A DNA stretch of 64,000 nucleotides from Pseudoflavonifractor phocaeensis (GTDB lineage: Bacteria; Bacillota; Clostridia; Oscillospirales; Oscillospiraceae): the NCBI RefSeq assembly GCF_016901735.1, contig NZ_JACLZC010000005.1, forward strand, positions 1 through 64,000, written 5' to 3'. Positions 34,845 through 43,331 of this stretch are shown here, piece by piece; within the stretch, counting starts at the first letter, position 1, and every line of letters begins with the position of its first letter. The position numbers and the translations under genes are program-made. The notes under the pieces were generated by a model that was not told the origin of the DNA, ran no database searches, and saw nothing but the letters and a program-made list of their open reading frames with translations.

Positions 34845-35228
34845 TTAACCGTAGATCACGTCGCTAAACAGCGCATACTGGATGATCATGTCGGCGGCCA
34901 GCGCGTCTATGTCACCTGTGTCCAGCTGTCCGGCGTCTGTAAGGGTAAAAGCTCGCTCGTTCTCAATCCACAGACGGACGCCGTTTAAGAATTTGTCCAG
35001 CGTCAGCTCATAGACGGAATCCGCTTCGCTGTCATGGAGCCGCAAGGTGCCGCCTCGGGAAATCTGCTCACTGGCATACTCGCCCAGATAATCGCCGACT
35101 ACTTCGGCCCGGCAGCACCAGTAGGTGATGCCGCCGTCCAGCACCGCGCTCATGATGTCGTCGATATCCTGATCGGTGACGACAAAATTGATAACGGCAG
35201 AGATACTGTGCCTGCTGATCTTGCTCAC
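34845..35228 (-). CDS. Hypothetical protein of the second element (GTG start)
   Basis: A 127-residue acidic protein. It contains D-G-G-I-T-Y-W-C-C-R-A-E-V-V, typical of a small accessory family found in Firmicute elements, but without known role. I chose GTG 35228 because TAAGGAGG lies 8 bases upstream; the longer frame is arginine-rich shadow of the upstream gene. Confidence 0.65.
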   Translation of the reverse strand: MSKISRHSISAVINFVVTDQDIDDIMSAVLDGGITYWCCRAEVVGDYLGEYASEQISRGGTLRLHDSEADSVYELTLDKFLNGVRLWIENERAFTLTDAGQLDTGDIDALAADMIIQYALFSDVIYG

Positions 35229-35239
35229 AGTGCGCCTCC

Positions 35240-35653
35240 TTAGCCCACGCGGATGAATCCGCCTTCGTCTGTTTTCGTAAGCTGAATACTGCCGAACTCG
35301 GACAGTCCTCCGTCGCCGCGATTGACCGTGTAAGAGAGCGGATAGCCCTCCTTCAGATCGGCCAGATCCATCGGCCATTCCTCGGTGTACTGCCCCACAT
35401 AGAGCAGGGAGTCCAGATCGCCAAGGATCGTGTGGACCCGCAGAATCAGGTAGACCAGCGCGTGATGCTTCTGCTCAAACTGCCGGACCATCTCCGTGTC
35501 CTCCGCGCTGAGCTCGGGGTAGGTCTTCTGGAAGGTGCAGATATGTACCTTGCCGTCTTCCTCGAAGTCGCGGATAAAATCTTCCCGCAGCCCCATCAGC
35601 CGCATCCGCTTCAACGCCTCAGCCTTCTGCTTCTCGCGTAAGATCTCGCTCAT
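35240..35653 (-). CDS. Hypothetical protein of the second element
   Basis: A 137-residue protein. The first 60 residues are helical (E-I-L-R-E-K-Q-K-A-E-A-L-K-R-M-R), and the C-terminus is beta-rich (L-S-E-F-G-S-I-Q-L). No known family. ATG 35653 is 8 bases after AAAGGAGG. Confidence 0.65.
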   Translation of the reverse strand: MSEILREKQKAEALKRMRLMGLREDFIRDFEEDGKVHICTFQKTYPELSAEDTEMVRQFEQKHHALVYLILRVHTILGDLDSLLYVGQYTEEWPMDLADLKEGYPLSYTVNRGDGGLSEFGSIQLTKTDEGGFIRVG

Positions 35654-35667
35654 GTTCACGTCCTCCT

Positions 35668-35889
35668 TTATCTGTCTGTTTCTTGGATGTCGATAATACG
35701 GATCGTCCGCATCGCCAGATCCACCGGCTCGGTTGTGATGCGCAGCGGCGCAGCATCCTCCCGGTCTGCACGGAACACAAAGTTTCCGACATGGGCGATG
35801 CTCTTGACTTTAAAATGTGCTTCCAGAGCGTTCCGCAGCCCTGAACCGTCGTTTGCGACCCTGAGCCCAATCAGGTCATGGGTGTCCAT
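35668..35889 (-). CDS. Small hypothetical protein of the second element
   Basis: A 73-residue protein with alternating beta strands and a helix. No motif. It is the first gene after the second copy of the conserved leader element, and its ribosome site (GGGAGG) is the end of that element. Confidence 0.6.
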   Translation of the reverse strand: MDTHDLIGLRVANDGSGLRNALEAHFKVKSIAHVGNFVFRADREDAAPLRITTEPVDLAMRTIRIIDIQETDR

Positions 35890-35900
35890 TTTCGGTCAAC

Positions 35901-35973
35901 CTCCCTTCATTTAGTTTGTATTCGTGGTACCCCTTAACGGGGCATGATGTTTTGTTTCCCGCGTCCGGTATGC
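35901..35973 (-). repeat. Conserved leader element, copy 2
   Basis: Matches copy 1 at 34369-34454: GCATACC, AAACAAAAC, hairpin GCCCCGTTAAGGGGTACC, A/C-rich stretch and a purine ribosome site. Here it feeds straight into the gene starting at 35889. Bases 35974-36116 contain no convincing gene. Confidence 0.65.
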
Positions 35974-36116
35974 GGGGGCTTGGCACAGCCCGTCAGGGCA
36001 ACTGTCAGGCGGCATCCGTGCAAGGCCAGGGCTCTCTGCTGTGCTTTCTCTTTGTTTTTTGATGATGTTTGTTTTAAGCAGCGGCACAAGGCTCATCTGG
36101 ACGTCGGTTGGGTTCC

Positions 36117-36965
36117 TCAGATATGACAGTCCACAATGACCATGTACCAGTGGTTTTCCTGTGCTGGCTCCAGAAACCGTTTGTGGTATTCCTGTTCCCA
36201 TTTGCGACGAACTGCCGGGCTTTCTGAAGAAAAGCCGAACCAGCCCATCTCGCCGACCGCATGCCATTCCCCATCGGGTGTCACCACTGCGTAGGTATGA
36301 AAGGTCGTGCAGCGCCGGATATACTCATCCTCATTGCGATAAGTTGCATCGATACGCTCCTCCGTCCAAAAGGGATCTTTTTGGATCTCTTTGTATGGCG
36401 TCAGGGTTTTCCGTTTCCATTCGCGCATTCGCTCAAAATCGATATCGCGGACATACGCACCGTCATAGTGTTCCGATGGTTCTGTAAGCAGACTGGGTGT
36501 GCCTTTGAATCCGGTCTTACCTTGCTTTAGAATGAGACTCCCTTGCCATCGGCCACCGATTTGGTACCAGTCCCATTTGGCGTCTGGGTTGAATGTCTCA
36601 TACAAGTCGCCTGCTTCATTCAGAAGTCCCTCGGATAAAAGCCTTTTTTTATCGTCGCCAAGGTAGCTCTCATAGAGCTCCTCGTCAGACCATTTCAGAC
36701 GCTGCGGCAAAGACTTTATGTATCCAAGATGATGCGGATTCGGATGCTCTGCTTCATAAGCTTTCGGATTTTTCTTCCATGCACTGTATTCTTCTTTATA
36801 ATCCCTTCGCAGGATTTCCCGTTGGTCCTGGATGATCTCAGCCTTGGTCTTGGAAAGCTCCTTCTTCACCGGCAGAGCCTCATCGTAAGGGGCCAGTAAC
36901 CGATTCACGGTTTCTGTTAAAGAATTGCCATCGTACAGGAAAACAGCTACGCTATAATGGCTCAT
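36117..36965 (-). CDS. Hypothetical protein of the second element
   Basis: A 282-residue protein rich in Trp, Tyr and charged residues; helical 45-120, then W-D-W-Y-Q-I-G-G-R-W-Q-G (near 150) and F-H-T-Y-A-V-V-T-P-D-G-E-W-H near 235. Proteins with the W-Y-x-I-G-G-R-W core are common in phages and elements; function unknown. Its start overlaps the stop of a 21-codon frame. Confidence 0.65.
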   Translation of the reverse strand: MSHYSVAVFLYDGNSLTETVNRLLAPYDEALPVKKELSKTKAEIIQDQREILRRDYKEEYSAWKKNPKAYEAEHPNPHHLGYIKSLPQRLKWSDEELYESYLGDDKKRLLSEGLLNEAGDLYETFNPDAKWDWYQIGGRWQGSLILKQGKTGFKGTPSLLTEPSEHYDGAYVRDIDFERMREWKRKTLTPYKEIQKDPFWTEERIDATYRNEDEYIRRCTTFHTYAVVTPDGEWHAVGEMGWFGFSSESPAVRRKWEQEYHKRFLEPAQENHWYMVIVDCHI

Positions 36966-37027
36966 AGGCTGGCTCCTCTGTGTGCCAGCGGATTCGCCGG
37001 ATTGGTTGCTTTGTGTGATTTGCTCAT
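36962..37027 (-). CDS. Possible 21-residue coupled small ORF
   Basis: ATG 37027 opens a frame M-S-K-S-H-K-A-T-N-P-A-N-P-L whose TGA overlaps the ATG of the 282-residue gene (ATGA). The ribosome site is weak (GAAAGAG). It may be a coupling leader. The gap 37028-37144 shows no other gene. Confidence 0.35.
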   Translation of the reverse strand: MSKSHKATNPANPLAHRGASL

Positions 37028-37144
37028 GGTATCTCTTTCATCATTAACTTTGATAACTGAGCAGAGCGCCATGTCCCTTATGGAGCCGCCAGCCAGCAGC
37101 CTGCCGCCTGTGCCAAGCACCCGCATACCGGAGGGCGCGGATAC

Positions 37145-37369
37145 TTATTGCCGGGTCACACTGTCTGCCGAACCGGAAATGCTGCTGCGCAGCTGCTGGA
37201 GTTCTGCGATGTACAGATCGATTTGCTTGATCAGCAGATCGTCGCAGCTGCCCCCAAAGCGGCTGGCATAGAAGCGCAGATCCGCCAGCTTCTCCATTGC
37301 CTCATCGAAGAAAACCTTGTTCTTTTCCAGGGCCGCTTTCGCCATGGATTTCAGATCTGAAGATGCCAT
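37145..37369 (-). CDS. Small helical protein of the second element
   Basis: A 74-residue, largely helical protein, probably a coiled-coil dimer (heptad-like L/A spacing from 6 to 65). No family recognised. ATG 37369 follows TAAGGAGGG. Confidence 0.6.
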   Translation of the reverse strand: MASSDLKSMAKAALEKNKVFFDEAMEKLADLRFYASRFGGSCDDLLIKQIDLYIAELQQLRSSISGSADSVTRQ

Positions 37370-37396
37370 ATCTGTCCCTCCTTATCATGGTTCCGA

Positions 37397-37508
37397 CTTG
37401 CACAGCCCAAGCCTCTGGTCTAAAAAATGTGAAAAAGGTAGCAGCATCACTTGAGAAAGTGTGCGCCAATCATATGTTGCGGTTAGCCAAAGGCTTGAGC
37501 AGTGCAAG
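37397..37508. repeat. 22-bp imperfect inverted repeat
   Basis: CTTGCACAGCCCAAGCCT at 37397 pairs with AGGCTTGAGCAGTGCAAG ending at 37508, around a 68-base loop. It fills the 153-base gap between the replication-relaxation gene and the 74-residue gene; a structured RNA or DNA site is possible. Confidence 0.55.
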
Positions 37509-37522
37509 CCGGAGTCCGGTGC

Positions 37523-38491
37523 CTAATGCAGCTCTATCCCGTCGGCTCCCGTTTGGATCAGACCGCCAAATTCCTCGGCGGTAATGACGGCAAACATGTT
37601 GGGAGCATTGGGGAAGCTTTCATCCAGCGCCGCGATCAGCTTTTGCTTCCGATCCTCCTCCGGCACAATCCAGACAGGGATCGGAAAGACGCCCCCGTTT
37701 TGGCGCTGCTCGATGTTGGTAGCCAGGTACTGGTAGTAGCGTTTGCACTTGTCCAAAAGCACAGGAAGCGCCTCGGTGTTGAGATCGATTTCGATGAACC
37801 ATCTGTCCTCGTACTCGCCGTTACAGACCACGGCGGCGAGATCCGGTTTCAGCTGAAAGCGGTGATGGTCGCAGGTATAAGGCCGCCAGCAGTCCGGCTC
37901 CCACTCCACAGATTTCAGCTGGAGCTTTTTGCCGCCCCTGCTGATTTCCACCAGCTGTACATAGCATTCCGCGATGGCCAGCGTGTGCCGGATATGGACA
38001 TAGGACGGCTCCAGATAACGATGGGACCGCCGGGAGCTTTCCAGCCCATCCCTGGCGTTTAAAAACCGCTGTCCGGCCTCGGTCAGGCACCAGATCAGGG
38101 ACGAAGATCCCGCCCGGGCTCCTCCGATCCGGCGCTGGAAGGTCTTGACCAATCCGTAGGACTTCAGCTTCCGCATGGTGTTGGCGGCGTTGCGTATGGC
38201 GCCGCTTTGCGATTTGACGACCGGAACATGCAGACGCTGGATCTGTCCCGTCAGCAGATACTTGGCAGATCTGAGGGAGTCCAGGATCTCCAGATCCCGG
38301 GGGACGAGCCACTCCAGCAGGCCAAGGAGCTGTCCTTGACTCAACTTGCTGATGGCCTCCGCCTGGGGAGTGGGGAGAGGATCCGCCAAAAGGCGGTAAT
38401 CCTCTTTTCCCTTAAAGCGCGCATCCGCCGGTAGCTTGGGGATTTGTGGGGGCGTTTCACCGCTTCGATTGGTATAGCGGTCGGTGCTCAT
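37523..38491 (-). CDS. Replication-relaxation family protein
   Basis: A 322-residue protein of the Replic_Relax family, linked to plasmid and element replication or transfer initiation. A winged-helix-like part (residues 50-140, R-D-L-E-I-L-D-S-L-R-S-A-K-Y-L-L-T) precedes a catalytic-like part with P-D-L-A-A-V-V and F-I-E-I-D-L-N-T-E (near 225-250), and Y-L-A-T-N-I near 270. Its start overlaps the coupling ATPase stop by ATGA, so the two are made together. In this element it is the most likely relaxase or initiator. Confidence 0.8.
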   Translation of the reverse strand: MSTDRYTNRSGETPPQIPKLPADARFKGKEDYRLLADPLPTPQAEAISKLSQGQLLGLLEWLVPRDLEILDSLRSAKYLLTGQIQRLHVPVVKSQSGAIRNAANTMRKLKSYGLVKTFQRRIGGARAGSSSLIWCLTEAGQRFLNARDGLESSRRSHRYLEPSYVHIRHTLAIAECYVQLVEISRGGKKLQLKSVEWEPDCWRPYTCDHHRFQLKPDLAAVVCNGEYEDRWFIEIDLNTEALPVLLDKCKRYYQYLATNIEQRQNGGVFPIPVWIVPEEDRKQKLIAALDESFPNAPNMFAVITAEEFGGLIQTGADGIELH

Positions 38492-40644
38492 ATCTTCCTC
38501 CTTCCCAAAGCAGTGTCGTTCAGATCCGGCTGAATCTCCTCCTCCGATTCCTTCAGCAACTGGATAAAGTCCCGATCCACAGTCTCTGCCGGAACGCCAT
38601 ATCTGCTCTGACAGCGGGCGCAAAGCTCCACGGAGCTGCAGATGGCAGGTTCCGGTGGAAAGGTAGTCCCCCGAATCCAGCCGGTGGCTTTGCCGTCCGA
38701 TATAAAGTTGGTGTAGACCTCATAGCGCGGCAGGTTCATAAAATCCAGTGCCGCAAGCTCTGGAGCCATACTCGCCATCTCCTTTGCGTCCGAGGAATTC
38801 AGGCCAAAGACAATCTTGTTCCGCGCATTGGCGTCAATGCCCGCACGCAGTTCTGGTGACAGCTGCGCCCGGTATTGGTGCGCCATGGTGATGCCAACGC
38901 CTAAGCCTCTGGCCTGCGCCAGTGCGTCCGACAGGTCGGTTGGGAGCCGCAGATAGTCCTGGAGCTCGTCGATATACAGGGACACGATGTGCCGCCGTTC
39001 CGGGGGCAGTTTTGCCCGCGAGAGCGCCAGCGTCCATGTCAGTCCGACGATCAGAGATCCGAGCAGCTTCGCGGATTCCGAGCCGATGCTTCCTTTATTG
39101 AGCGGAACCAAAACCACCCTGCGATGGTAAAACAGGTCGGTCAAATGGAATCTGGGTTCGCTCTGTCCCAGCACGCTTCTCAGCCCTGGGCGGTATAGAA
39201 ACTGCCGCATCTTATTGAGCACGGGAGCAATCTCCTGCTTGCGCTCCGTATCCCGCATGGCGTCATAACTTTTCCAAAAGGGTTTCAACACCACTTCATC
39301 CTGGAGCTTGTCCGTGATCCTATGGCGAAAACTCTCGTTGGTCAAAAGCGCCGGAAGCCACAACAGCGACGCACCTTTCGTGTGCATCAGGGTGAGCAGT
39401 GCCGCACTCAAAACGTCCTGGCTGCGGATGCCCCAGTTCTCTGAAAAGATCTCCTGAAACACCGCCAGCACCGCGTCGGCAATCAAGGTTGGATCGCCGG
39501 GAAGAGCCAGCGGATTGAAGCCCACGGGGCAAGCGTCTGACGGGTCAATGATCACCACATCGTCCTGCCGATCTTCGGGGATCCGCTCCAAAATTCTGTT
39601 TACGAGATCAGCCTTGGGGTCGATGACAAGGGTACTGCGACCGGCACGGATATCTGCCAAAATGAGATGTTCCAGCACAGTCGACTTCCCGCAGCCAGTG
39701 GGGCCTATCAGGATACTGTGCTGCAAGCTATCCTGAGGACTAATAGACAGGCACTGGCTGCCGCTTGGCACCATGCTCTTGGCAAAGCTGCGGTCATACA
39801 ACCAGTTGGTCGGCTCCTGATACCATGCAGGGGGAAGGGTAAGTTTTGGATGCAGGCCGCTGGTGCCGGGAAGCTCGTCTTCGCCAAAGGGGAGCAGCAT
39901 AAAGCTGGTCAGCTCTTTCACCGACAGGCGCAGCGGAAAGTGCCACGGCACCTTTGCGCTGATTAAGTGCTGGGGCTTGTCCGGCAGCGTGTGCATCCGC
40001 GTTCCCACCGACTCCAGTGTGCGGAGCGCGTTGAGGATCGTGTTGATCCGACTCTGCGCTCGGTCGCCGGATACGCCAATGCGAATATGCACTTCAAAGC
40101 AGTGCTGCTCGTTCTTCTCCCGGATCGACTTCTTGGTTTCCACCGATGCCTCGTCGACTCCAAATATGATGGCCTTAAGCCATGACACATGGGGGTCCGG
40201 TATGTGTTTGGGCGTGGGCTGTGGCCGGAAGGATTTCCCCAGCACAATCTGCATGACGGATTCATCCTCACCGCGAACCGCCGCAAGTGCCGCGAGCCCC
40301 GCACGGATGGTGGATGAGATTGTGTCGGTGCTGAGAGACAGGCCGGTATGGGAAATTACCAGCTGCCGCGCCGCGCTGACAGGAGCGCGGTGGTAGTCCT
40401 CGAGCGGATAGAACCGGATGTCTCCGTGTGCTTTCATCACGCTTTCGATCCTGCGGATGTACGCGGCGTCTGCACCGATGATGTGCTTGACATATCCGCC
40501 GTGGCCCCTGGCCTCCCAGATGATTGCACCGCGTGGAATGGTGGAAGCAAGGTGCGAGAGAATGTTGCAGACCTGCTCCTGCGTGTAGGGACGCTGCCAA
40601 TGCAGCTCCCTCCATACCAGTTGGTAAAATGATCGTTTAGCCAT
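38488..40644 (-). CDS. VirD4/TraD-like coupling ATPase
   Basis: A 718-residue ATPase of the FtsK/TraD type. Walker A G-P-T-G-C-G-K-S-T (near 316) and Walker B L-Y-I-D-E-L-Q-D-Y (near 562) are intact; L-A-Q-A-R-G-L-G-V and A-R-N-K-I-V-F follow, typical of VirD4-like proteins. It has no N-terminal membrane segments, but the neighbouring 65-residue protein has two and may be its membrane partner. It presumably brings the relaxase-DNA complex to a transfer channel, which is not encoded here. Confidence 0.85.
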   Translation of the reverse strand: MAKRSFYQLVWRELHWQRPYTQEQVCNILSHLASTIPRGAIIWEARGHGGYVKHIIGADAAYIRRIESVMKAHGDIRFYPLEDYHRAPVSAARQLVISHTGLSLSTDTISSTIRAGLAALAAVRGEDESVMQIVLGKSFRPQPTPKHIPDPHVSWLKAIIFGVDEASVETKKSIREKNEQHCFEVHIRIGVSGDRAQSRINTILNALRTLESVGTRMHTLPDKPQHLISAKVPWHFPLRLSVKELTSFMLLPFGEDELPGTSGLHPKLTLPPAWYQEPTNWLYDRSFAKSMVPSGSQCLSISPQDSLQHSILIGPTGCGKSTVLEHLILADIRAGRSTLVIDPKADLVNRILERIPEDRQDDVVIIDPSDACPVGFNPLALPGDPTLIADAVLAVFQEIFSENWGIRSQDVLSAALLTLMHTKGASLLWLPALLTNESFRHRITDKLQDEVVLKPFWKSYDAMRDTERKQEIAPVLNKMRQFLYRPGLRSVLGQSEPRFHLTDLFYHRRVVLVPLNKGSIGSESAKLLGSLIVGLTWTLALSRAKLPPERRHIVSLYIDELQDYLRLPTDLSDALAQARGLGVGITMAHQYRAQLSPELRAGIDANARNKIVFGLNSSDAKEMASMAPELAALDFMNLPRYEVYTNFISDGKATGWIRGTTFPPEPAICSSVELCARCQSRYGVPAETVDRDFIQLLKESEEEIQPDLNDTALGRRKI

Positions 40645-40659
40645 GTGTGCCCTCCTTTT

Positions 40660-40857
40660 TTACCAGCCGGAGTCGCGTTTGCGCCTCCAGATCCGGTAGG
40701 CCACAACTCCTACTGCCACTACTGTAGCAATGATTGCGAGGATTGGCCAAACCGCATACAGCCAACAGAGGGCCAGCTTGATCAGGAAGGCCGAGAGCGC
40801 CAGTATGACGGCGGATTCCAGGAGCTTTTCCAGCCAGCGTTTCGGTTGATTCTCCAT
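40660..40857 (-). CDS. Small two-helix membrane protein
   Basis: A 65-residue protein with two hydrophobic helices (about 13-33 and 35-54) and basic ends. It lies 15 bases before the coupling ATPase. A membrane anchor role for that ATPase is inferred from order and from the lack of such helices there. Confidence 0.7.
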   Translation of the reverse strand: MENQPKRWLEKLLESAVILALSAFLIKLALCWLYAVWPILAIIATVVAVGVVAYRIWRRKRDSGW

Positions 40858-40860
40858 GGT

Positions 40861-41487
40861 TCATCGCGCCTCCTCCGGCAATACTGCCTTGGCAGAATAC
40901 TGCGGCACAGGATATCCGGGGATGTACAGGTCAGAAGCAATCTCGTTGCCCCAGACATCCCATTGCTCCGGGCAGGCAGAAGTGGGCCTGCGGCGGGCAA
41001 ACAGTTCCAGGTAAGGCGGATGGCTGATCCGCTCAATGATGGGGAAAAACTCCTCCGGCTTATGGGAATGATCCTGCCGGGGCGCACGGACCAGGGACGG
41101 CTGCGCCCGGAATTTCAGTTCCGGTTTGCCGCGAATCCCAAGCAGCATTGTCTCGTGCGTATGACGCAGGTATCTGCCCAAGCCAAGATAGTACTTGTCC
41201 CAAATCATCTCGTCGATGTAGCGGTAGCCCCAGCTTTTCAGCACCTCCAGCCCCTCCGGGATCAGCCCCTGGGGTACCCACAGCCATGCCATGGCATCCT
41301 CGTGGCTGAGCGCCCGGATCGGCATGCGCTGGATTTGCTCCAGCGTCATCAGGTCATAGTGGCTGATTGCGCCCAGCTTTCCCTTCTGGTTCTTGCTCCA
41401 GGGCGGATCGGCGTAGATACAGCGATACTTTTCAAATGTCCCGAGCTCCTGAAGCAGCTGGACGGTGTCTTGTTCTTGTTTGTTCAT
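40861..41487 (-). CDS. MT-A70 family adenine methyltransferase
   Basis: A 208-residue SAM-dependent N6-adenine methyltransferase. The catalytic motif Y-A-D-P-P-W is at 25-30, H-E-T-M-L-L-G near 110, and R-P-T near 166; the order is that of MT-A70 enzymes. It may mark the element's DNA against restriction. ATG 41487 follows AAAGGAGG. No partner nuclease is next to it. Confidence 0.88.
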   Translation of the reverse strand: MNKQEQDTVQLLQELGTFEKYRCIYADPPWSKNQKGKLGAISHYDLMTLEQIQRMPIRALSHEDAMAWLWVPQGLIPEGLEVLKSWGYRYIDEMIWDKYYLGLGRYLRHTHETMLLGIRGKPELKFRAQPSLVRAPRQDHSHKPEEFFPIIERISHPPYLELFARRRPTSACPEQWDVWGNEIASDLYIPGYPVPQYSAKAVLPEEAR

Positions 41488-41652
41488 GTGGTTGGTGGAT
41501 CCTCCTTTCTGCGTTTACCGTTGACAGTTCTAGTAATGTGCTGTGTGAGTTTTTCGAGGTGAGTAGCAGCATCGGCTGCTTGCCGTCTCCGTGACCTGGC
41601 TGTTGGATTTTTAATGTTCGCACCCTATGCCGCGCATTAAAACACAAAAGAT

Positions 41653-41763
41653 AGTTGAAAAACAGTCAATTTCATTTCAACTTTTGAAGCGAAGTAACGA
41701 CCGATAACAGAGGTAGAAGGGCGATGATTGGTACCGATAAAACGATGTTGTAATCGTTGTTTT
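41653..41763. other. AT-rich gap with two stem-loops
   Basis: AGTTGAAA at 41653 pairs with TTTCAACT ending at 41682 (then TTTT), and TAAAACGAT pairs imperfectly with ATCGTTGTTTTA ending near 41763. The 431-base gap between the AAA+ gene and the MT-A70 gene has no convincing gene. The stems may end the AAA+ operon transcript. Confidence 0.45.
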
Positions 41764-41918
41764 AAGGCTTGCAATATGTTCTGATATACCTTTTATCCGG
41801 CAAATGCTGCGCGGTTCTTCTCCCCGCCACAGACGGCCACAGGCCCCGTGTGCGCCCGTCGGAGTGCTTGGGGCATCCCTGCGCTCCGGAGCTGGCCAAA
41901 CTGCGCCTCTGGCCGCAG

Positions 41919-43331
41919 CTAGGCCCACAGGAGCTGGGGCTCGTCCAGTGTCCCGGAGAGCCGCACGGACTCCCCCTGGGGATCGGTGGAGGCTTCGGAA
42001 AAGGCGGGGGCCAGACAGCTCTCAATCACTGGCCGGAAGGAGCGCACGGTCAGGGACTGCTCTGCGCTGCAGATATGGATCAGCTCCTGCATGATGCCGG
42101 TGTCGATATGATGGATTTTGATACCGTACTCCGCTGCGGACTCCAGCACCTGCTTGACCAGGATCCGAATCTTCGCCCCGTCGTCCAGCTCATGAAACTC
42201 CAAGAAGCACTGGAAGCGGCTGGCGATCTCCGCCAGATTACCCTGAGCAATAAAGGACTTGCGGGCCACCTCATTGTCGTGATAGATGCGGCCTGTCAGG
42301 GAGCCTTTCTGCCGCTCCGGCGCAGGCGATTTGTAGATGACCTCAATTCCATCCTCATGCTCCCGGATTTCCTCTGCCTTCGGCACAGCAAACCCGATCT
42401 TTTGCCTCCGTTCTTCTGAATCGTGTAGCAGCATATTCGACGTGAATATGAAGATGGATTTATGGAATTTGTATTCACGGCTGTGGTCGGGCAGCTCCCG
42501 TACAGCAGCGCAGCGGCCTTCATCCAGAACGGCCATCAGCACCTTCAACACTTGGGGAGCCGCCTTCTCGATCTCGTCAAAGATGAACACCGTGTAGGGA
42601 TTCTGCACGACCGCATCAAAGAAAGGTTTGTCGTCATAGCCGACATAGCCTGCTGGAGAGCCCAAGAGACGGGATACACTGTGTGGCTCACTGAAGGTAT
42701 TCGTGTCCGTCCAGGCCACACTGTATTGGTGAGGGCCAAGGGTGGAAAGGGCGGCGGCCAGTGCTTTTGCCGCCTCAGATTTTCCTGTTCCGGATGGGCC
42801 ATAAGCAAAAATACTCAGCGGCTTTTGTGGATTTTGCTTGTTCACATGCATTGCAGAAAGCTGTGCCATAACGGCAATGGCATGATCCTGTCCCATGACC
42901 CGCCGGGACAGCTCCTGCTCCAGCTCCGATGCCCGAAGCAGCTGCGGCGCTTCCGACTGCGGCAGCGTCAGTTCCTCCATTGCCACCACCGGCTCCTCAG
43001 CACCTGCCGGAGGTCCCGTTCCCAACCGCTTCTCCGGCAGCGCCCGGAAGAAGCGAACCATCTCCGAAAAATCCTGAAAGAAAACCGGCGTGCCACGGGC
43101 AAGCACCTTCATGGCGCGGTTGCGTCCCCGGTACTGCACTGGCCTGTCCAGTTCCATGCTGTAGCGCCCGACCTCCCGGCGCAGGAGCACACCAGCCTGA
43201 TCGGGCTGGCAGCCATCTGGCAGGCGGCAGTTGTCAAAAATGTAGGGGCAGTGGTACGGCAGACCAGACAGCTCCTGCTTCAGCCACTGGCAGTCCGCGT
43301 CAGACGCCAGGGGAAAATTACTCAGTTCCAT
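41919..43331 (-). CDS. Clp/Hsp100-type AAA+ ATPase
   Basis: A 470-residue AAA+ protein. A 150-residue unique N-terminal region is followed by a ClpB-D2-like module: V-M-G-Q-D-H-A-I near 147, Walker A Y-G-P-S-G-T-G-K-S (near 178), pore-like A-G-Y-V-G-Y-D-D, Walker B I-F-D-E-I-E-K-A (near 252), sensor F-T-S-N, then a C-terminal helical domain. These features suggest a hexameric unfoldase. The start overlaps the JAMM-E1 gene by 14 bases, so the two are coupled. It could unfold a modified target; no protease partner is nearby. Confidence 0.82.
   Translation of the reverse strand: MELSNFPLASDADCQWLKQELSGLPYHCPYIFDNCRLPDGCQPDQAGVLLRREVGRYSMELDRPVQYRGRNRAMKVLARGTPVFFQDFSEMVRFFRALPEKRLGTGPPAGAEEPVVAMEELTLPQSEAPQLLRASELEQELSRRVMGQDHAIAVMAQLSAMHVNKQNPQKPLSIFAYGPSGTGKSEAAKALAAALSTLGPHQYSVAWTDTNTFSEPHSVSRLLGSPAGYVGYDDKPFFDAVVQNPYTVFIFDEIEKAAPQVLKVLMAVLDEGRCAAVRELPDHSREYKFHKSIFIFTSNMLLHDSEERRQKIGFAVPKAEEIREHEDGIEVIYKSPAPERQKGSLTGRIYHDNEVARKSFIAQGNLAEIASRFQCFLEFHELDDGAKIRILVKQVLESAAEYGIKIHHIDTGIMQELIHICSAEQSLTVRSFRPVIESCLAPAFSEASTDPQGESVRLSGTLDEPQLLWA

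Noticed and set aside
41677-42025. Small minus-strand genes after the AAA+ gene
   Set aside because: Frames there lack good ribosome sites and read as arginine/proline-rich filler.
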